From NCBI RefSeq assembly GCF_024721315.2, contig NZ_JANFAK020000049.1:1-52324 (forward strand): DNA of 52,324 nucleotides. Reading direction: 5' to 3'. Under the pieces are notes generated by a model. It did not search any database. It saw nothing but the letters and a program-made list of their open reading frames with translations, and was not told the DNA's origin. The translations under genes were made by a program, and so were the position numbers. Positions within the stretch are counted from its first letter, which is position 1. Each line of letters starts with the position of its first letter. Positions 41,921 to 50,007 of the stretch are shown piece by piece. Origin of the DNA: Streptomyces sp. Isolate_45. GTDB taxonomy: Bacteria > Actinomycetota > Actinomycetes > Streptomycetales > Streptomycetaceae.

Positions 41921-42478
41921 GTGCCCAGACTGCTCGCCCTCACCGGTAGCCCCTCCGTCCACTCCCGCACCGCGGTCGTCGCCGACCACGTCCTGCGCCG
42001 CCTCTCCCACGCCGGGTTCGAGACCTCGCACCTCGCGGTGCGGGACCTTCCCGCCGCCGACCTGCTGGCCGCCCGCCGCGGCGAACCGGAGATACGCCGC
42101 GCCCTCGAAGCCGTCGCCGCGGCCGACGGCCTGGTGATCGCCACCCCGGTCTACAAGGCCTCGTACACCGGCCTGCTCAAGGCCTTCCTCGACCTGCTCC
42201 CGCAGGACGGCCTGGCCGGCAAGACCGTACTGCCGCTGGCCACCGGCGGCAGCCTCGCCCACGTCCTGACCATCGACTACGCGTTGCGCCCGGTGCTCGC
42301 CGCCCTCGGCGCCCGGCACGTCACCGCGGGCCGGTTCGTCCTGGACTCCTCCGTCGAGCGCGGCAACGGCCCCGACCGGCTGCTTCCCGAGGCGGAACTC
42401 GACCTCTTCCAGGCCGTCGACGAGTTCGCCGACGCCCTCGGCGGCGTGGGGGCCGCCGCCCTCACCGCCGCCCCGTAA
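41921..42478 (+). CDS. NAD(P)H-dependent FMN reductase (SsuE/MsuE type)
   Basis: A 185-residue flavodoxin-fold protein with the FMN phosphate loop LTGSPSVHSRT and the TPVYKASYTGLLKAFLDLLP signature of SsuE-family reductases. It would supply reduced FMN to the two-component monooxygenase encoded later in the operon. GTG start with AGGAG 5 nt upstream, 60 nt after the dioxygenase gene. Confidence 0.9.
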   Translation: MPRLLALTGSPSVHSRTAVVADHVLRRLSHAGFETSHLAVRDLPAADLLAARRGEPEIRRALEAVAAADGLVIATPVYKASYTGLLKAFLDLLPQDGLAGKTVLPLATGGSLAHVLTIDYALRPVLAALGARHVTAGRFVLDSSVERGNGPDRLLPEAELDLFQAVDEFADALGGVGAAALTAAP

Positions 42479-42512
42479 CCCCGCACCCCGTACGAACCGA
42501 CAAGGACCAGCC

Positions 42513-43550
42513 ATGCCCGCAGCCTTCACCTCGAAGACCACCTCCCGGCGCCAGTTCCTCACCCTGCTCGGCATCTCGGCGGCCGCGGTGAGCTGCGGCA
42601 CGGCCACCGCCAACGGCGGGTCCGGGTCCGGCAAGCAGATCACCGCGCTCAAGTACCAGGGCGCGGTCGGGGCGGTCACGCTGCCCGAACTCGCCGCCGA
42701 CCTCGGATTCCTGGGCGGCCTCACCCTGGACTGGGTGGGCAACACCATCAGCGGTCCGCAGGACATCCAGTCCGCCGCGACCGGCCAGACCCACTTCGGC
42801 GGGGCCTTCAACGGGGCCGTCGTCAAGCTCGCCGCGGGGAAGGCCCCCGTCAAGGCCGTCATCTCGTACTACGGCTCCGACAAGGAGACCAACCTGGGCT
42901 ACTACGTCCTGGAGGACAGCCCGATCCGCTCCGCCCGCGACCTCATCGGCAAGAAGGTCGGCATGAACACCCTGGGCGCCCACGCCCAGGCCCTCCTCGA
43001 CATCTACCTGGGCCGCGGTGGCCTCTCGCGGGCCGACTCCGCCAAGGTCGAGGCCCTGGTCGTGCCCCCGGTCAACACCGAACAGGCCCTGCGGCAGAAG
43101 CAGATCGAGGTCGGCGTGCTCAGCGGAGTGCTGCGCGACAAGGCCGTCGCGGCCGGTGGCATCCGCCCGCTGTTCAGCGACTTCGACCTGCTGGGCGCCT
43201 TCAGCGGCGGCACGTACGTGATGACCCAGCGCTTCATCAAGGAGAACCCGGACACCGTACGCACCTTCACGACCGGTGTCGGCAAGGCCATCGAGTGGTC
43301 CCGCACCACCCCCCGCGAGCAGGTCATCGCCAGGATGACGGAGATCGTCAAGAAGCGGGGCCGCAACGAGGACACCTCGACCCTCCAGTACTGGCGCTCC
43401 TACGGCGTCGCGGCGCCCGCCGGCCGGATCGACGAGAAGGAGTTCCAGCTCTGGATCGACTGGCTCGGCGACCGGGGCGAGGTCAAGAAGGGCCAGCTGA
43501 AGGCGGCGGACCTGTTCACCAACGAGTTCAACGGCAACGGAAAGGGCTGA
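42513..43550 (+). CDS. ssuA: Sulfonate-type ABC transporter substrate-binding lipoprotein
   Basis: A 345-residue protein. The N-terminus carries a twin-arginine motif (SRRQFL, R12-R13), a hydrophobic stretch and a lipobox ending AAVSC with C28 as the lipidated Cys, so it is a Tat-exported lipoprotein. The mature part is an NMT1/SsuA-like periplasmic-binding fold (ITALKYQGAVGAVTLPELAA…). It captures sulfonates or a related aliphatic organosulfur compound. It is followed 10 nt later by the ATPase gene. Confidence 0.9.
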   Translation: MPAAFTSKTTSRRQFLTLLGISAAAVSCGTATANGGSGSGKQITALKYQGAVGAVTLPELAADLGFLGGLTLDWVGNTISGPQDIQSAATGQTHFGGAFNGAVVKLAAGKAPVKAVISYYGSDKETNLGYYVLEDSPIRSARDLIGKKVGMNTLGAHAQALLDIYLGRGGLSRADSAKVEALVVPPVNTEQALRQKQIEVGVLSGVLRDKAVAAGGIRPLFSDFDLLGAFSGGTYVMTQRFIKENPDTVRTFTTGVGKAIEWSRTTPREQVIARMTEIVKKRGRNEDTSTLQYWRSYGVAAPAGRIDEKEFQLWIDWLGDRGEVKKGQLKAADLFTNEFNGNGKG

Positions 43551-43560
43551 GGACCCCACC

Positions 43561-44382
43561 ATGGCGAAGATCGTCTTCGAGTCGGTCACCAAGACCTTCC
43601 CGACGAAGGACAAGAAGGCCAAGGAGGAGTTCACCGCCCTCGACGGCATCGACCTGGAGATCGAGGCGGGCGAGTTCGTGGTCGTCGTGGGCCCCAGCGG
43701 CTGCGGCAAATCCACCCTCCTCGACCTCCTCGGCGGCCTGACCCGGCCGACCTCCGGACGGATCCTGCTGGACGGGAAGCCCGTCACCGGGCCCGGCCTG
43801 GACCGGGGCATCGTCTTCCAGCAGTACGCGCTGCTGCCGTGGCGCACGGCGCTGGGCAACGTCGAGTTCGGCCTGGAGGCCACCGGCGTTCCGCGCCGCC
43901 GGCGGGCCGCGAAGGCGCGCGAGTTCCTGGACCTGGTCGGTCTCACCGGCTTCGAGGACCGGCACCCGCACGAACTGTCGGGCGGCATGCGCCAGCGCGT
44001 CGCCATCGCCCGCTCGCTGGCTTACGACCCGGACGTCCTCCTGATGGACGAGCCCTTCGCGGCGCTCGACGCGCAGACCCGCGAGTCCCTCCAGGACGAA
44101 CTGCGCCGGATCTGGCAGACCACCGGCAAGACGGTCGTCTTCATCACCCACGGCATCGAGGAGGCCGTGTACCTCGGGCAGAGGGTCGCCGTCATCACCT
44201 CCCGCCCCGGACGGATCAAGGAGGTCGTCCCGGTCTCCTTCGGGGGCCGCGCCGCCGGCGCCACCGGTGAGGACCTGCGCTCCAGCCCCGAGTTCGCCCG
44301 CTACCGCCACGAGATCTGGACCCTGCTCCACGACGAGGTGGCCCGCGCCCAGCAACTGGAGAAGGAAGAGGCCACGGTATGA
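43561..44382 (+). CDS. ssuB: Sulfonate-type ABC transporter ATP-binding protein
   Basis: A 273-residue protein with Walker A (GPSGCGKST), Q-loop (FQQYALLPWRT), signature LSGGMRQR, Walker B (VLLMDEPFAALD) and an H-switch (FITHGIEEA). It belongs to the nitrate/sulfonate/bicarbonate (SsuB/TauB) subfamily. Its stop overlaps the permease ATG (ATGA). Confidence 0.93.
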   Translation: MAKIVFESVTKTFPTKDKKAKEEFTALDGIDLEIEAGEFVVVVGPSGCGKSTLLDLLGGLTRPTSGRILLDGKPVTGPGLDRGIVFQQYALLPWRTALGNVEFGLEATGVPRRRRAAKAREFLDLVGLTGFEDRHPHELSGGMRQRVAIARSLAYDPDVLLMDEPFAALDAQTRESLQDELRRIWQTTGKTVVFITHGIEEAVYLGQRVAVITSRPGRIKEVVPVSFGGRAAGATGEDLRSSPEFARYRHEIWTLLHDEVARAQQLEKEEATV

Positions 44383-45419
44383 GCACCGGAACCGAAGCCG
44401 CGGCGCCCGCGGCCGCGCAGACCGCCGCCCCGAACGCGTCGGCCGTCGCGGAGGCACCCGTACCGGCCGCTCGGGCGGCGTCGGTGTCGGACTCGCCCGT
44501 GTCGGGGGCGCCCGTTCCGGAGGCGCCCGCACCGGCCGCGCCCGCCGAGGAGCGCGGGTCCCGGGAGCCGTCCTCCGGCGAGGGTGCGGCCCCCCGGGGG
44601 GACGCGGCCCCGGTCAAGGCCGCGGCCCGCGCCGGGACGTCGTTCGGGCCGGCCACCGTGCTCCGGTGGCTGCGGGCCGCGCTGCTCCGGTCGGCGGCCA
44701 TCATCGGCCTCCTGGCCGTGTGGGAAACGGCGCCGCGGCTCGGGCTGGTCGACGCCACGTTCCTGCCGCCGGTCTCCGAAGTCGCCGTGGCCTGGTGGGA
44801 GTTGCTCGGTGACGGACAGCTCGGGGAGCACGCCCGGGCCAGCCTCACCCGATCGTTCGGCGGATTCGCCATCGCCGTGGTCGTCGCGGTCCCGCTCGGG
44901 CTGCTCATCGGCTGGTACCGGCCCGTCGCGGCCTTCCTCGGCCCCCTGTTGGAGCTGTTCCGCAACACGGCGGCGCTCGCGCTGCTGCCGGTCTTCGTCC
45001 TGCTGCTCGGCATCGGCGAGACCTCGAAGGTGTCGATCGTCGTCTACGCGTGCGTGTGGCCGATCCTGCTGAACACCATCAGCGCCGTCGGCAACGCCGA
45101 CCCCACGCTGGTCAGGCTGGCCCGCTCGATGGACCTGTCCACGCCCAGGCTCTTCCAGAAGGTGATCCTGCCGTCGTCGGTCCCGGCCATCTTCACCGGC
45201 ATCCGCCTCGCGGGCGCGGTCTCGATCCTGGTCCTCGTGGCCGCCGAGATGATCGGCGCCAAGGCGGGCCTCGGCTACCTGATCAACGCCTCGCAGTACA
45301 ACTTCGCCATCCCGCAGATGTATGCGGGGATCATCACGATCTCCGCCATCGGCGTGGCCTTCAACCAGGTCCTGGTCACGATCGAACGCCGCCTCAGCGT
45401 CTGGCGCGTCCCGGCCTGA
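44379..45419 (+). CDS. ssuC: Sulfonate-type ABC transporter permease with long disordered N-terminus
   Basis: A 346-residue protein. The usual SsuC/TauC permease (about 250 residues, ~6 TM, with the EAA-loop-like ARSMDLSTPRLFQKVILPSSVP segment) occupies ~95-346. The first ~90 residues are an Ala/Pro/Glu/Ser-rich low-complexity cytoplasmic extension, unusual for this family. The start is fixed by the ATGA overlap with ssuB. A later start near GTSFGPAT would give a normal-length protein, but no RBS is evident there. Confidence 0.9.
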   Translation: MSTGTEAAAPAAAQTAAPNASAVAEAPVPAARAASVSDSPVSGAPVPEAPAPAAPAEERGSREPSSGEGAAPRGDAAPVKAAARAGTSFGPATVLRWLRAALLRSAAIIGLLAVWETAPRLGLVDATFLPPVSEVAVAWWELLGDGQLGEHARASLTRSFGGFAIAVVVAVPLGLLIGWYRPVAAFLGPLLELFRNTAALALLPVFVLLLGIGETSKVSIVVYACVWPILLNTISAVGNADPTLVRLARSMDLSTPRLFQKVILPSSVPAIFTGIRLAGAVSILVLVAAEMIGAKAGLGYLINASQYNFAIPQMYAGIITISAIGVAFNQVLVTIERRLSVWRVPA

Positions 45420-45427
45420 CCCGCGCT

Positions 45428-45478
45428 CCAGGATCGGGGCCGGACTCCCCGCACCCCGGGGTCCGGCCCCGGTCCTGG
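45428..45478 (+). terminator. Long hairpin after ssuC (terminator or attenuator)
   Basis: The outer arms CCAGGA/TCCTGG and inner arms GGGGCCGGA/TCCGGCCCC form a stem of at least 15 bp with a 2-nt internal loop. It lies in the 199-nt gap between ssuC and the monooxygenase gene, where it could uncouple expression of the two halves of the operon. Confidence 0.55.
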
Positions 45479-45517
45479 CCCCTCCTCCCGGAGCCCGCAC
45501 CCGCATCCGCCCCGTAC

Positions 45518-45546
45518 CCGTACCCGGTCCCTCGTACCGGGTACGG
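45518..45546 (+). promoter_or_regulatory. Second hairpin upstream of the monooxygenase gene
   Basis: CCGTACCCGGT-type arms (45518-45528 and 45536-45546, 11 bp) flank CCCTCGT, 73 nt before the ATG. Together with the preceding hairpin it makes the ssuC-monooxygenase gap a candidate control point or internal promoter region. Confidence 0.4.
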
Positions 45547-45618
45547 ACCGCGTCCCGGCACCCGCGCCCCGCCCCGGCGTCCCCGCCCCGCGCCCACCAC
45601 CGAACACAGGGAACAGAC

Positions 45619-46950
45619 ATGTCCGCACCCCGCACCCTCCACCTCAACGCCTTCCTGATGAACGCCGGCCACCACGACGCCGCCTGGCGACACCCGGACA
45701 GCGCCCCGGAGCGCGTCACCGACCTGCGCTACTTCCAGGAACTGGCCCGCACCGCCGAGCGCGGACGGCTCGACTCCATCTTCTTCGCCGACGGCCTCGC
45801 CCTCTGGGGCAAGGCCCGCTACAACGCCCTCGGCGGCTTCGAGCCGCTGACCCTGCTCTCGGCCATAGCCGCCGTCACCGAACACATCGGACTGATCGCG
45901 ACCGTCTCGACGACCTTCAACGAGCCGTTCCACACCGCCCGCAAGTTCGCCTCCCTCGACCACATCAGCAACGGCCGCGCCGGCTGGAACATCGTCACCT
46001 CCGGCACCGTCGACGAGGCCCGCAACTTCAACCGGGACGAGCACCTGGAGCACGGCCTGCGCTACGAGCGGGCCCGCGAGTTCCTCGACGTCGCCACCAA
46101 GCTCTGGGACAGCTGGGAGGACGACGCGATCGTCCTCGACAAGGAGCGCGGCATCTACGTCGACACCGACAAGCTCCACCCGGCCGCCCACCGCGGCGAG
46201 CACTTCGGCGTCGCCGGCCCGCTCAACGTGCCGCGCTCGCCCCAGGGCCACCCCCTGCTCGTCCAGGCCGGATCCTCCGAGGCCGGCAAGGAGTTCGCCG
46301 CCCAGTACGCGGAGGCCGTCTTCACCGCCCAGCAGACCCTCGCCGACGGCCAGACGTTCTACAAGGACATCAAGTCCCGGCTGGCCCGTCACGGCCGCGC
46401 CGAGGGCGACCTCCTCGTCCTGCCCGGCATCGCCCCCGTCATCGGCTCCACCGAGGCCGAGGCGAAGGCCCTGGAGCAGCAGCTCACCGACCTCCAGGTG
46501 CCCGAGTACGGCCTCGCCCAGCTCTCCGGGATGCTCGGCGTCGACCTGACCGGCGCCGACCTCGACGGCCCGCTGCCCGAGCTGCCCGAGGAGCGGGACA
46601 TCAACGGCAACAAGAGCCGCTTCACGCTCGTCGCCGAACTCGCCCGCCGCGACGGACTCAGCCTGCGCGAGCTGATCGCCCGGCTCGGGGCCGGTCGCGG
46701 CCACCGCGTGTTCGCCGGTACCCCCGAGCAGATCGCCGACCAGCTGGAGGAGTGGTTCACGCAGGGCGCCGCCGACGGGTTCAACATCATGGCGCCCGTG
46801 CTGCCCACCGGACTCACCGACTTCGTCGACCACGTCGTGCCGATCCTCCAGCGGCGCGGACTGTTCCGCACCGAGTACACCGGCGCCACCCTGCGCGAGA
46901 ACTACGGCCTGCCCCGGCCCGCCAACCGGTACGCGAAGGGGACGGTATGA
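45619..46950 (+). CDS. LLM-class flavin-dependent monooxygenase (DszA/NtaA/SnaA type)
   Basis: A 443-residue protein, longer than SsuD (~380) and matching the DszA/NtaA/SnaA branch. Signatures: LHLNAFLMNAGHHDAAWRHP at the N-terminus, ISNGRAGWNIVTS and GHPLLVQAGSS. It uses FMNH2 and O2, presumably from the reductase encoded upstream, to oxidise an organosulfur (or N-containing) substrate. ATG at 45619. Its stop overlaps the next gene's ATG (ATGA), tying it to the flavoprotein-ferredoxin pair. Confidence 0.9.
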   Translation: MSAPRTLHLNAFLMNAGHHDAAWRHPDSAPERVTDLRYFQELARTAERGRLDSIFFADGLALWGKARYNALGGFEPLTLLSAIAAVTEHIGLIATVSTTFNEPFHTARKFASLDHISNGRAGWNIVTSGTVDEARNFNRDEHLEHGLRYERAREFLDVATKLWDSWEDDAIVLDKERGIYVDTDKLHPAAHRGEHFGVAGPLNVPRSPQGHPLLVQAGSSEAGKEFAAQYAEAVFTAQQTLADGQTFYKDIKSRLARHGRAEGDLLVLPGIAPVIGSTEAEAKALEQQLTDLQVPEYGLAQLSGMLGVDLTGADLDGPLPELPEERDINGNKSRFTLVAELARRDGLSLRELIARLGAGRGHRVFAGTPEQIADQLEEWFTQGAADGFNIMAPVLPTGLTDFVDHVVPILQRRGLFRTEYTGATLRENYGLPRPANRYAKGTV

Positions 46951-48536
46951 GCGATCTCCTCACCGACGTCCTCGTCGTCGGCGGCGGACCGGCCGCCACC
47001 TGGGCCGCGCTGAAGGCGGCCGAGGACGGAGCGCGCGTCGTCCTCGCCGACAAGGGCTGGTGCGGGACCAGCGGCGCCACGGCCGCCGGCGGCACCGGCG
47101 TCTGGTACGTCCCGCCCGAACCCGCCGCCCGGGAGGCCGCCATGGCCTCCCGGGAGGGCCTCGGCGGCTACCTCGCGGACCGGCGTTGGATGGCCCGGGT
47201 CCTCGACGAGACCTACGACCGGATCAACGAACTGGCCGTCGAGGGCCGCTATCCCTTCCCCACCGGCACCGACGGACAGCTGCTGCGGGGCGGCCTCCAG
47301 GGCCCCGAGTACATGCGGCGGATGCGCGTGCGGGTGCGCCGCGCCGGGGTCCGGATCCTCGACCACAGTCCCGTCACCGAACTGCTCACCGACCGGGACG
47401 GGGCCGTCGCCGGAGCGGCGGGCCACCGGCGCCAGGCCGGTGAGGACTACCGCGTCCGGGCCGGCGCCGTGGTCCTCGCCACCGGCGGCTGCGCCTTCCT
47501 CAGCGGGGCCCTCGGGACCAACACCAACACCGGCGACGGCGCGCTCTTCGCCGCCGAGGTCGGGGCGCGGATGTCGGGCATGGAGTTCTCCAACGCCTAC
47601 GGCATCGCCCCCGAGGGCACCTCCGTCACCAAGACGGCGTTCTACTCCTTCGCCACCTTCTACCGCGAGGACGGCGAGGCCCTGGAGGGCGCCGCCTCCC
47701 AGGGCGGCCGCTCGGTCATCGCCCGCGAACTCCTGACCGGAGCCCGGGTGTTCGCCCGCCTGGACCGGGCCGACGAGCACGCCCGGGCGGCGATGCGTCG
47801 GGCGCAGCCCAACTTCTTCCTCACCTTCGACCGGCTGGGCATCGACCCCTTCACCGACCGGTTCGCCGTGACCCTGCTGGCCGAGGGCACCGTGCGCGGC
47901 ACCGGCGGGATCCGGATCACCGGCGACGACTGCGCCACCGGGGTCCCCGGCCTGTACGCCGCCGGGGACGCGGCCACCCGCGAGGAGATCTGCGGGGGCT
48001 TCACCGGGGGCGGCAGCCACAACGCGGCCTGGGCGATCTCCTCCGGCAGCTGGGCCGGGCGGGGCGCCGCCCGGCACGCGCGGTCCCTCGGCTCGGGCAG
48101 CGCCGCCGCCCGGCGGGTCGGCGGGGCCGGTGGGGCGGGGCTCCGCCCGACGGGGAACGCCGCCGCGCCCCTCGACCACCGCGAGGCGGTGGAACTCGTA
48201 CAGGGGGAGGTGCTCCCCTACGACAAGAACTACCTCCGCCACGGGGAGGGGCTCAGCGAGGCGCTGCGCTCCCTCGACGCGGGCTGGGCGCAGCTGCGCG
48301 CCCGGCTCCACGGCGAGGGTGCCGGGCTGGTCAAGGCCCGGCAGGCCGCGGCGATGACCGCGCACGCGCGGTGGATGTACGCCTCCGCCCTGGCCCGTAC
48401 CGAGTCCCGCGGCATGGCCCGCCGCCTCGACCACCCGGAGCAGGACCCGGCGCAGCACCACCGCATCCTGGCGGGCGGGCTCGACCGGGTGTGGGCCGGG
48501 CCGGCGGCCGGGCGCGGGACGGGGGTGGCGGTGTGA
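46947..48536 (+). CDS. AprA/FrdA-like FAD flavoprotein subunit
   Basis: A 529-residue protein. The Rossmann dinucleotide motif VLVVGGGPAATWAALKAAE (8-26) is followed by a GTSGATAAGGTG loop, then LATGGCAFLSGALGTNTNTGDG. The FAD-binding C-terminal motif GLYAAGDAATREEICGGFTGGG completes the fumarate-reductase/adenylylsulfate-reductase α-subunit fold. A low-complexity Gly/Ala insert (~375-400) precedes a helical C-terminal domain. It overlaps the monooxygenase gene (ATGA) and the ferredoxin gene (GTGA), so all three are coupled. It is probably an electron-transfer oxidoreductase; the substrate may be a sulfur compound. Confidence 0.85.
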   Translation: MSDLLTDVLVVGGGPAATWAALKAAEDGARVVLADKGWCGTSGATAAGGTGVWYVPPEPAAREAAMASREGLGGYLADRRWMARVLDETYDRINELAVEGRYPFPTGTDGQLLRGGLQGPEYMRRMRVRVRRAGVRILDHSPVTELLTDRDGAVAGAAGHRRQAGEDYRVRAGAVVLATGGCAFLSGALGTNTNTGDGALFAAEVGARMSGMEFSNAYGIAPEGTSVTKTAFYSFATFYREDGEALEGAASQGGRSVIARELLTGARVFARLDRADEHARAAMRRAQPNFFLTFDRLGIDPFTDRFAVTLLAEGTVRGTGGIRITGDDCATGVPGLYAAGDAATREEICGGFTGGGSHNAAWAISSGSWAGRGAARHARSLGSGSAAARRVGGAGGAGLRPTGNAAAPLDHREAVELVQGEVLPYDKNYLRHGEGLSEALRSLDAGWAQLRARLHGEGAGLVKARQAAAMTAHARWMYASALARTESRGMARRLDHPEQDPAQHHRILAGGLDRVWAGPAAGRGTGVAV

Positions 48537-48886
48537 TCGAGCTGGTGTCCGCCGGGCGATGCATCGCCTGCGACAAGTGCATCGAGGTCTGCCCCACGGA
48601 CGTCTTCGAGCGCGGCCCGGACGGGATACCGCTCCTGGCCCGGCACGAGGACTGCCAGACCTGTTTCCTGTGCGAGGCGAACTGCCCGGTCGACGCCCTG
48701 TTCGTGTCCCCGCTCACCCGGCCGCAGTCCGAGGACCCGGCCGTACGGGACGAGGACGCGCTGGCGGGCAGCGGCCTGCTCGGCAGCTACCGGAGGGAGA
48801 TCGGCTGGGGGCACGGCCGCACCCCCGGGGCGCTGCGGGCCGTCGGCCCCTCGATGGGCGGCCCCGGGCAGCCGATCATCTCCTGA
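48533..48886 (+). CDS. 2x[4Fe-4S] ferredoxin, AprB-like partner
   Basis: A 117-residue protein. Two complete clusters are visible: C10-x2-C13-x2-C16-x3-C20-P and C41-x2-C44-x2-C47-x3-C51-P. A ~65-residue tail without cysteines follows. The GTG start overlaps the flavoprotein stop (GTGA), and the pair resembles the AprA/AprB (adenylylsulfate reductase) or FrdA/FrdB arrangement. It is the last gene of the organosulfur operon and is followed by a terminator. Confidence 0.88.
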   Translation: MIELVSAGRCIACDKCIEVCPTDVFERGPDGIPLLARHEDCQTCFLCEANCPVDALFVSPLTRPQSEDPAVRDEDALAGSGLLGSYRREIGWGHGRTPGALRAVGPSMGGPGQPIIS

Positions 48887-48895
48887 CGGGCGGCG

Positions 48896-48946
48896 CGGTC
48901 CGCCGGAGCGCGGTCCGCCGGAGCGCGGTCGCGTTCCGGCGGACCG
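48896..48946 (+). terminator. Terminator and 15-bp direct repeat after the organosulfur operon
   Basis: CGGTCCGCCGGAGCG is tandemly duplicated (48896-48910 and 48911-48925). The second copy pairs over 12 bp (48911-48922) with TCCGGCGGACCG (48935-48946) to form a hairpin. Either copy could form the stem. Confidence 0.7.
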
Positions 48947-49016
48947 TCGGGGTGCGGTGGGGGCGCGGTCGAGGGCCGTTCGCCCGCCCGCCCCTCGGCC
49001 CCTCGGCCCCTCCGCC

Positions 49017-49943
49017 TCAGACGGTGAGGACGATCTTGCCCCGGGTCCGGCCCCTGGCGCTCAGTTCCCAGGCCTCGGCGGCCTCCGCGAGCGGCAGGGC
49101 GTGCTCGACGTTGACGGTGAGCCGGCCCGAATCGGCGAGTTCCGCGAGGGCCGTGAGGTGGGCGGTGTCGGCCCGCGCCCAGATGTGCTTGGCGCCCTTG
49201 GACCCGGCGTCGTTGTCGGCGATGGAGATCACCGGGCCGCCCTCGCGGACCACCGACTGGAGGAGTTCGACGCCGCCCTCGCCGTAGAAGTCGAGCCCGG
49301 CGTCCACGCCCTCGGGGGCGAGCGCGCGGATCCGGTCGGCGACGCCGTCCCCGTACAGCACCGGTTCGGCGCCGAGGCCGCGCAGGTAGTCGTGGTTGTG
49401 GGCGCCGGCCGTGCCGATGACCCGGGCGCCGAGGGCGACCGCGATCTGTACGCCCAGCGATCCGGTGCCGCCGGCGGCGGAATGGATGACGACGGTCTGC
49501 CCGGCGGCGACGCCCGCGCGGGTGATGGCCTGGTACGAGGTGAGCCCGGCGAGCGGCAGGCCCGCGGCCTGCTCGAAGGTCAGCCCGCGCGGCTTGCGGG
49601 CGAGGGTGCGGACGGGGGCGGCGACGAACTCGGCGTAGGTGCCGAGCTGTACCCATTCCTTGCGGACGTAGCCGAAGACCTCGTCCCCGACGGCGTAGTC
49701 GTCGGTGTCCGGGCCGACGGCCTCGACGATGCCGGCCACGTCCCAGCCGGGGATGACGGGGTGGCGCACTTCGAGGACGTGCCCGAGGAATCCCGCGGCG
49801 AGCTTCCAGTCGACGGGGTTGACCCCGGCCGCCTTGACGCGGATCAACACCTCGCTGGGGCCGACCTTCGGTTCCGGGGCGTCAACCAGCTCTAACCGGG
49901 TGGGGGTTCCGTACGCGTGATAAGTGATTGCCTTCATGGTCAT
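49017..49943 (-). CDS. NADPH-dependent quinone-oxidoreductase-type (MDR superfamily) enzyme
   Basis: A 308-residue protein. A GroES-like N-terminal domain (KAITYHAYG…VLIRVKAAGVNPVDWK) precedes a Rossmann domain with AAGGTGSLGVQIAVALGA. The zinc ligands of alcohol dehydrogenases are absent, so it is a zinc-independent quinone/enone reductase. ATG 49943 or 49937 could be the start. Substrate unknown. The 64-nt gap to the next gene upstream holds nothing recognisable. Confidence 0.85.
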   Translation of the reverse strand: MTMKAITYHAYGTPTRLELVDAPEPKVGPSEVLIRVKAAGVNPVDWKLAAGFLGHVLEVRHPVIPGWDVAGIVEAVGPDTDDYAVGDEVFGYVRKEWVQLGTYAEFVAAPVRTLARKPRGLTFEQAAGLPLAGLTSYQAITRAGVAAGQTVVIHSAAGGTGSLGVQIAVALGARVIGTAGAHNHDYLRGLGAEPVLYGDGVADRIRALAPEGVDAGLDFYGEGGVELLQSVVREGGPVISIADNDAGSKGAKHIWARADTAHLTALAELADSGRLTVNVEHALPLAEAAEAWELSARGRTRGKIVLTV

Positions 49944-50007
49944 CCCAACCCGGGGGCCACGGAGGCTATTCCGCTTTCCGTCCGGCGCGGAGCCGTGCGT
50001 GCGCCCT

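Noticed and set aside
39965..42862. A 965-residue minus-strand open frame opposite the dioxygenase, reductase and ssuA genes
   Set aside because: It has an Arg/Gly-rich repetitive translation without motifs. The plus-strand genes have complete catalytic motifs and ribosome-binding sites.
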